This document shows, piece by piece, positions 57,718-64,000 of a DNA stretch of 64,000 nucleotides. Under the pieces are notes generated by a model. It was not told the DNA's origin, did not search any database, and saw only the letters and a list, made by a program, of their open reading frames with translations. The stretch covers positions 2,430,179 through 2,494,178 of the forward strand of contig NC_134975.1 in assembly GCF_965638725.1 (NCBI RefSeq), given 5' to 3'. Position 1 is the first letter of the stretch, and each line of letters begins with the position of its first letter. Source of the stretch: Aptenodytes patagonicus. Taxonomy: Eukaryota; Chordata; Aves; Sphenisciformes; Spheniscidae. A program made the position numbers and the translations under genes.

Positions 57718-58086
57718 ACGGTGGAAAGATATAAAACATGAGGACGAGGGAGGTGTAGGTGGGCGACTCTTCCCACTGGTCAGCAGTTCTCCCCTCGTAG
57801 GTGCTTTCTGCACGGTTACGCGGGGGTTAGCTCGAAGGAAACATGCACGTGTGACACGACCGCTTGCTCCGTACCGCTCGGCTGCGCTCCTCTCCTCGCC
57901 AAAGAGAGAAAAGCCCCTTTGAGACGGAGGAACCTCGCTAAAAGCCGGAGTGGTCCCTGCGCCCGCACCCAGCCCTCCTCACGCCTCGCCCCTGCCCTCC
58001 AGCCAGTGCCTCACGCCGCTCCGGCGTCCCCTCGGCGTCCCCCGGCTCCGCAGCCTCTCCGCTGGAAGCGCCGCGTGCGCCGGGCC

Positions 58087-59099
58087 TCAGTACTTGTTGA
58101 TGCCAAAGACCCGCACGCCGTGGAACTGGGGCAGCTTGGGCAGAAGGACGCTGAGCAGGGAGGCCGTGTTGATGACGAAGTGCGCGGGGTCGTATTTGGT
58201 GTAAAAGCTGGTGAGGAGGTACCTGGGGGAGAAAGGGAGGCCCCGGGTGAGCTCCGTGCCGCTCCCACCCTCCCCTCCACCCGCACCGGGGGGATTTCGG
58301 GTGCCTCGCTGGTGCTTCCCCTACAAAACGGCACCTCGCAGCTGGGGAACCCTCTCCAGCCCCAGGACCCGTCCGTGCCAGGGCGGCTGTGCCGACAGAA
58401 GCCCAGCGGTCCCACCGTGCGCCCTAGACACCCTCCTGAGCGCGCCCCCCCCCCCCTCCCCGCCCCGTGCCCCCCTGCCTCGTTCAGCGGCACTCACAGC
58501 ACTACCGGGGAGATGCTGAGGAACTTGCGCGACGAGGTGCACTGCGTCCCGTAGTCTATCTGCTCCCAGTGCGTGAGGAGGCGATCCTTGCCCTGGTCCG
58601 GGGTCTCGAAGGGGGTCCCCTTCACCGTGTGCAGCAGCAGGTACATGACCTGCAGGTTTCGAGGGGAGAGGAGATGTAAAGCGAGCCCGGGGACAGTCCG
58701 CCGCTGGGACAGCAACGTGCTTGTGCCTTGTCACAGCTGTTTCCCGAGCTAACGGCCCTTCACCAGCTACGGCTCCCCCGCAGCGCCAACCCCCCAGCCT
58801 TCCCCTCGGTGCCCCGGGGGAACCAGGAGCTTCCCTGTAGCCCGGGGACATGGAACCGTGCCCGGCGAACGCCAGCCTGCGTGCTCTCCGGCCCTGGGAG
58901 AAAAGCGGGCCAAGCTTTGACTAACCAGGTTGTGTATGACGTTGGTGAGCGTCCAGACCACAGGAATGCTGAAGAACGGGATGCTGAGGAGAACGACGTG
59001 GAGGACTCCCACGGAGATCACATACGCCAGCCAGATCCCCCGGCTGTTCATCACCCGCGTGTTGGGGTTCACCTCGCTGTGCGCCACGCCGACGTTCAT
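58087..59099 (-). CDS. ORMDL2: ORMDL2, ER regulator of serine palmitoyltransferase
   Basis: Small multipass ER protein of the ORM family that inhibits serine palmitoyltransferase in response to ceramide and so limits sphingolipid synthesis. Three coding exons in transcript order: 59099-58926, 58649-58498 and 58222-58087; 462 nt, 153 aa, the usual family length. The protein begins [20 protein letters not shown] and includes [40 protein letters not shown] and [20 protein letters not shown], ending [16 protein letters not shown]. The sequence is nearly identical to human ORMDL2, and I chose paralogue 2 by synteny with DNAJC14 and SARNP as well. The ATG exon starts one base before the codon at an acceptor; a non-coding first exon lies near 60300, beyond a minisatellite-filled intron. 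Confidence 0.95.
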
Positions 59100-59611
59100 C
59101 CTGGAGCGGACAAACGGAGGGTTCCGGAGGTCTCCTCGGAGAGGTGTTCCCGAATCTCTGCAATTCCTAACCCAGCCAGGGCTCGTGGCGCAGCCCCAGA
59201 TCCACCGTCTTCCTGCAAGCCCCTCTCGCCCCGGCCTTCCCACGTGCCGAACCTCAGCACGCCTCTGACGCCAGCCCCCTAATCAGTGACTCCGCATCTC
59301 TGCCTTAAGGACAGGAACACAAAAGCGAGGAGAAAAGAAAGGAGCTCACCCCCGGCCACTAGAAACGCTGGGAACAAAGGAAGAACCACCCCGTAACGGG
59401 GCTCCCCTCTCCCCGGCGCTCGCCCCGCGGTGCTTCCCCACCGGGCGGGGAGGCAAAACGCCTGACACCCCCCGCAGCGAGCCCGGCTCCTCGGCCCTAA
59501 GGCACCCGTGGGGGCCGCGAAACGACCACAGATCCCTCCCCTCCGGGGGAATATTGCCCTCCCCAGGGCCGGGCACGCCTGCTCCCCTCATGGCCCGGCC
59601 CTGCCGCCGTG

Positions 59612-60298
59612 GCCTTGCAGCCCCCCGGCCCCTCGCAGCCCCTCGCTCCGCTCCCCCCAGCCCCTCGCAGCCCCTCGGCCCTCGCAGCCCCCCCGGCCCC
59701 TCGCAGCCCCCCGGCTCCGCTCCCCCTGGCCCCTCGCTGCCCCCCCGGCCCCTCGCAGCCCCCCGCCCCTCGCAGCCCCCCGGCCCCGCTCCCCCGGCTC
59801 CGCTCCCTCCGGCCCCTCACTGCCCCCCCGACCCCTCGCAGCCCCTCGCAGCCCCCCGCTCCCCCGGCCCCGCTCACCCGGCCCCTCACAGCCCCTCGTT
59901 CCCCCCGGCCCCTCGCAGCCCCCCCGGCCTCTCGCGGCCCCTCGCAGCCCCCCGGCCCCTCGCAGCCCCCCGGCCCCGCTCCCCCGGCCCCTCGCAGCCC
60001 CTCGATCCCCCCGGCCCCTCGCAGCCCCCCGGCCCCGCTCCCCCGGCCCCTCGCAGCTCCCCGACCCCTCGCAGCCCCCCGCTCCCCCCGGCCCCGCTCC
60101 CCCGGCCCCTCGCAGCCCCTCGCAGCCCCCCCGGCCCCTCGCAGCCCCCCGCTCCCCCGGCCCCGCTCACCCGGCCCCTCGCAGCCCCTCGCTCCCCTCG
60201 GCCCCGCTCCCCCCGGCCCCGCTCCCCCGGCCCCTCGCAGCCCCTCGCAGCCCCCCGGCCCCTCGCAGCCCCCCGCTCCCCCCGGCCCCGCTCACCCG
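59612..60298. repeat. GC-rich minisatellite in ORMDL2 intron 1
   Basis: About 690 bp of imperfect units of roughly 17-22 bp built from CCCCTCGCAGCCCCCCGG and CCCCGCTCCCCC. Some copies carry CCCCGCTCACCCGG, which on the minus strand is a GGTGAG splice-donor word. The likely ORMDL2 exon 1 donor at the right edge (near 60290) is one of these copies. Confidence 0.9.
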
Positions 60299-60621
60299 GC
60301 GGACTCCGCGGTCGTTGCCAGGACCCTGCCCGCCCCCGGGCTCGTCTCCAGGAAGCCCGCGCGCCCGGCCCGCTCTCTCCATTGGCCTCCCCGCGGCGTT
60401 TCCCCCGCTTCCATTGGCCGCTCCGCCCGTCGCTCGGCGCCGCCCCGCCCCTCGCGCGGTGGCAGGCCAATACCGGGCGGAAGGCGCGGGCGAGGACTGG
60501 CCAGTCGTGAGAGGTGGTGTTGGGAAGTGGTTTGAAATCGCCGGTCCAGGAAGCGCGGCGCTGATTGGGCGATGTGCGGTCGACGGGGGCGGGGCCGGCA
60601 GCGGGCTGTGGGGGCGACAAG
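60299..60621. promoter_or_regulatory. Bidirectional promoter of ORMDL2 and SARNP
   Basis: A short CpG-rich interval between two divergent first exons. It holds four NF-Y CCAAT boxes in either orientation (ATTGG at 60381-60385, 60413-60417 and 60564-60568; CCAAT at 60467-60471) and no TATA box. An AAGATGGCGGCG at 60619-60630 spans the SARNP start codon and matches the YY1 consensus. Confidence 0.65.
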
Positions 60622-62995
60622 ATGGCGGCGGAGACTGTGGAGCTCCATAAGCTGAAGGTACCGGCCGAGCCGCCGCGGCCTCGGGCCCCTGTAGCGGGGG
60701 CCCCGCCGGGGAGGGCCGCGGCCCGGCCCGGCCCGGCCCCCTGGGGGTCCCGGGCTCCCGCCGCCGCCGGGCCTCGCCGCCCCCGGCCCGGGGGCGCAGC
60801 GCCCGCCGCTGCCCGGAGCCGCGGCCTGCGGGGGCGGCCGGTTCGTCCCCGCGACTGGGAGCCCCTCGAGGCCGCGCTCCCCCCCCCCCCCGGCCCCGCG
60901 GTCCCGGCTCCTCCTCGGCCCCGCCGGGCGGGTTGGGCCGCGCACGCACATGGGAGAGCCCCGCCGGCCGTCCCCGGCCCGGGGAACCGTCCCGGGCGGA
61001 TCCCCGGCCTCGCCTGGGGCCCGCGGCGGTCACCCCTCCTACCCGGGTCCTCCTTGATCTCGCCTGGGAGCCGCCTTCTCGCCGCTGCCCGCCCCGGGGT
61101 GCCGGCGAGGCCTCGGTGGCGGCGGGCGGCGTCTGCCTGGGGCTGGCCCGGCCCGCGGCAGGCGCTGGAGGGCGACCTGATGAGACAACCGGGTTATCTG
61201 GGGTAAAACCTGGGAGCCCGCGATCCAGGAGCCCGGCTGGTCTTTAACGTGGGGAGGGAGCCTTCGAGGCTCCTGAAAAAGCGAATTGTCTTGCCTTGTT
61301 TGTATGCTCCCCCCCCCCAATTAGCATTATTCATTTGTTTCTTGGCGTGCTTCTGCGCGCACTAATCGGAAGCTCCTTCTGTCCTGTAGCTGGCTGAACT
61401 GAAGCAGGAATGTCTGGCCCGTGGCCTGGAAGCAAAAGGCAACAAGCAGGATCTGATCAACAGGCTCCAGGCTTACCTGGAGGAGCACGGTGGGTGCTGC
61501 GGGCCGGCGGGGCCGGTCCAGCGGGGTGGGGCGTTCGTTAGTCGGCCCCTTCCCAAAGTTTTCGGTGGTGAGAGATCCCCTGGGCTTCGACCTTCGTTCG
61601 CGTGGAACTCCTGGGTGAAAGAGAAGAGCCCTGGTCCGAGCGCTTTGCTGTAGCTGCCTTTGCTTCCCGCTTTCCCGAGGGAAATTCTCATAGCAGGCTT
61701 CATCTGAGAAGCCAGAGGCATTCCTGAAGTAATTTGCTACTGCAACTGCGCTGTTGTTTTCTCCTCCAGCTGAAGAAGAAGCAAATGAAGAAGACGTTCT
61801 GGGAGAAGAAATAGAGGTAAGTCTTCTTTTGGGCAGACTCTCCTGGCAGCGGCCCGTGCAGGGGGTTTCTGGTTTGCCTGGCGGCGTGCGACCTCCCGCC
61901 GGCTGCGTCGCGGTTCAGCGCATGAGGAACGAGGCAATACCTGGGGCCGTGGCTGTTTTCATGCACCGTTGTCGTGCCTTGTTGGGTCTAAACCCGCAGT
62001 TTTTTTCTGCAGAGGCTCGGTGTCGCCGTGTTAGCCTGCCGAACGCGCGGTGGAGGTTCTGGCAGCGTGTGTAATCTTGGTGCGTGGCCGCCGGTTCCGA
62101 GCGGGGTCATTCCGTCCACGTTCAGCAGGGTTCGCGCCGCGTTGCCCTGTGTGTTTTGTCACGAACTGAACAGTAAATGCCGTTGGAGCGTGACGTGCTT
62201 TTAAGAAAGGATACGTAGGAAGAACTTGCCCGGCTGGTGCCCTGGCAGCGCTGGGTGTGGGCTTGGCGGGGTGGCCTGTGGGAGCGAGCCTTAAAGCAGG
62301 AGAGTTTGTTCTGAGGGGGGTGAGGAGATCCGACCTGGGAAAGCGCTTTGCGCTCGGAACGCCAGCGGGAACCTTTTCTTCCAACTGTCGGGCTCTTTGC
62401 CGCCTGGCAAGCGCGCGCCCTGCGAGGACGGGTGGAGGATGTGGCAGCTTTCTCCCCGGTTTCGCAAAAAGCCTTTGGTGAGAAGTGAGGTGGGTCTTAC
62501 CGGATCGATGCCGGGCGTTGAGCGTGAGCGCTGTGTAGTTTCGGTGTTCTTTGCTGGCGCTGCTTGCGGGCTCGAGAACATCTCACTCGAGTTATTTCCG
62601 AAGCCTTGCGAAGCCCAGACTTTCTGGTAAGGGATCAGACTTTGGATAAAACAAGAGTCTGCGTCCCAACAGCTAGTGTTCAAGCCCTGCCAGACTGAGG
62701 CTGTGCGCACCAAATATTACTTCTTGCCGCACACCTTGCCTGAGCGGGCCGAGTTCAACACGTAAGACGGAGATCTTTGGATGCCTGCAGGCTGAATTGC
62801 AGGCGCGTGCCTTTTAAACCGGCGAGAACCCAAAAGACTTGACAGCGTCCCCGCTGTGGTGTTTCTCTCTTGCTCAGCTGGCCGGAGTATTCGTTATCTG
62901 ACCTCCTCTCAACTCCTTGACTTGCAGGAGGAAGAGCAGAAGCCGGTAGAGCCGCCCGTCAAAGTAGAAGAGCCTCCCGTAAAATCGCCTGATGT
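60622..62995 (+). CDS. SARNP: SARNP (CIP29/Tho1), SAP-domain mRNA export factor (3' end outside window)
   Basis: Nuclear RNA/DNA-binding protein that works with UAP56/DDX39B and ALYREF in the TREX mRNA export pathway. Four coding exons are visible: 60622-60657, 61390-61489, 61770-61816 and 62928-62995, giving the first 83 residues. They read MAAETVELHKLK, then the SAP domain LAELKQECLARGLEAKGNKQ continuing DLINRLQAYLEEH, then the acidic linker AEEEANEEDVLGEEIE and EEEQKPVEPPVKVEEPPVKS. Human SARNP is 210 aa, so the C-terminal RNA-binding part lies beyond the window. The exon 4 donor is GTAACT within GATGTGTAAC; if not spliced, translation stops at once. The region 62996-64000 is the next intron, where I see nothing further. 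Divergent from ORMDL2 with a shared promoter. Confidence 0.94.
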
Positions 62996-64000
62996 GTAAC
63001 TATCCTTTCTGAGTAGACCAAAGCAAACCCGTGGGGTGCGAGGGCCGGTGGCGATAAAGCTTCGTACGGCCCCGGTTTGGAGTTTGGGCTGAAGGGAGGT
63101 CCCGGCACACGTTGGAGCGGGATGGTGGCCCCTGCCTCATCCCCGTGCGACAACACGGTGGTCCGCCGGCCTGCGCGGCTGCTTTCCCCTCCGTGGCTCA
63201 AAGGAGGAGGCGAGCCCCGGGCTCGTGGCTGCCGGGCCCGAGGTGGGGTGTGGGCAGGAGGGGGCGTCCTGTGCCCGCCGAGCCGCGCCGGCCAGCGCCA
63301 GCTCCCAGGTCCCAGGCAGAATTGCTTCCTGTGAAAGTGCCATTAAACCATTACTACCTTTCAGGGCATAAAATGAGAAACCTGTCCAGGAATCTGGAAC
63401 AAAAGCAGTGCATTTTTCTAAATGGGAGAGCTTAATGAGGCTGGCTGTGACCCACTGTTTTATGGGAGTTGTTTGGAGGAGGAGGATGCTATTTCATTTA
63501 GCCTGGGAACTTCCGAACTTTGTCTCTTCCTCTTTTGTTTTCCCCCCTCGAGCCTGAGCTCTGTTTTCGGAGCATAAACTTTGTGGAGCACGCCCACTCC
63601 ATTATATTTTCGTTCGGTCTTTTTACAGGTCTCGCTGTTGTCAGCTGCACGTTGTTTAGGAAGTGTGTGCCTGAAACGCAGCCTGGGCTCGGGGTGCTGG
63701 TGCTGGCCTGGGGAAAGCTGCCTGTGGCTGTCCCATGAACTAGAACAGAACAATCCTTTGTATTTGAGGGCCATAAAGGAATAAAGCCCTTCGGGGCTTG
63801 CAGTCGAGGCTTTGGGCTTCTAACAAGAGCCGAATGTTACTGTTAAGAGCCTTAAGACGGGCAGGGGGTTATTCCTGGGTGCGCAGGGCTGCGGCCTCGT
63901 GCTGTCGTATCCACCCGGCATTTTGAGACGCATCTGCAGCGCCCCGCTAAAATTGCAGAACGTTTCTCTTGCCTTAAACGGAGTTAATTGTTCCTCCAAG

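Overview
The window is vertebrate nuclear DNA. It is very GC-rich and CpG-rich, with short introns, G/C homopolymers and many GC-rich minisatellites, and the genes are densely packed. This looks like an avian microchromosome. The gene content (human 12q13 orthologues) and the protein sequences fit a bird, but I cannot name the species. One 100-N assembly gap lies at 45791-45890.

Left block, 1-27200, matching human 12q13.12: SPATS2 (+, 5' end outside the window), KCNH3 (+, complete, 15 coding exons) and MCRS1 (-, complete, convergent with KCNH3). MCRS1 carries three single-base frame slips in three consecutive exons that look like assembly errors. A 17-copy minisatellite with a YY1-like core lies just upstream of MCRS1. 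A solo retroviral LTR fossil sits antisense in a SPATS2 intron.

Right block, 27200-64000, matching human 12q13.2: ITGA7 (-, complete, with the X1/X2 and the A/B cytoplasmic alternative exons all recognisable), a 5 kb stretch without a recognised gene, the gap, PYM1 (+), a possible MMP19 relic (+), an intact TMEM198-family gene (-) at the place of human TMEM198B, DNAJC14 (+), ORMDL2 (-) and SARNP (+, 3' end outside the window). From memory of the human map, PYM1-MMP19-TMEM198B-DNAJC14-ORMDL2-SARNP has the same order and relative strands in human. The MCRS1/ITGA7 junction joins two segments that lie several Mb apart in human.

Gene organisation: TMEM198/DNAJC14 and ORMDL2/SARNP are head-to-head pairs sharing short CpG-rich promoters. 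KCNH3/MCRS1, PYM1/TMEM198 and DNAJC14/ORMDL2 are tail-to-tail. No single pathway links the genes; they are a conserved syntenic cluster of neuronal (KCNH3), muscle (ITGA7) and housekeeping RNA, ER and sphingolipid genes (SARNP, PYM1, MCRS1, DNAJC14, ORMDL2).

I found no convincing new molecular system. The most interesting items are the ITGA7 last exon, which is read in two frames with both products similar to mammals; the missing polybasic cleavage motif of ITGA7; the intact TMEM198B-position gene; the MMP19 relic; and the YY1-like minisatellite. Exon coordinates were worked out by eye from splice sites and recalled human proteins; no alignment was run.
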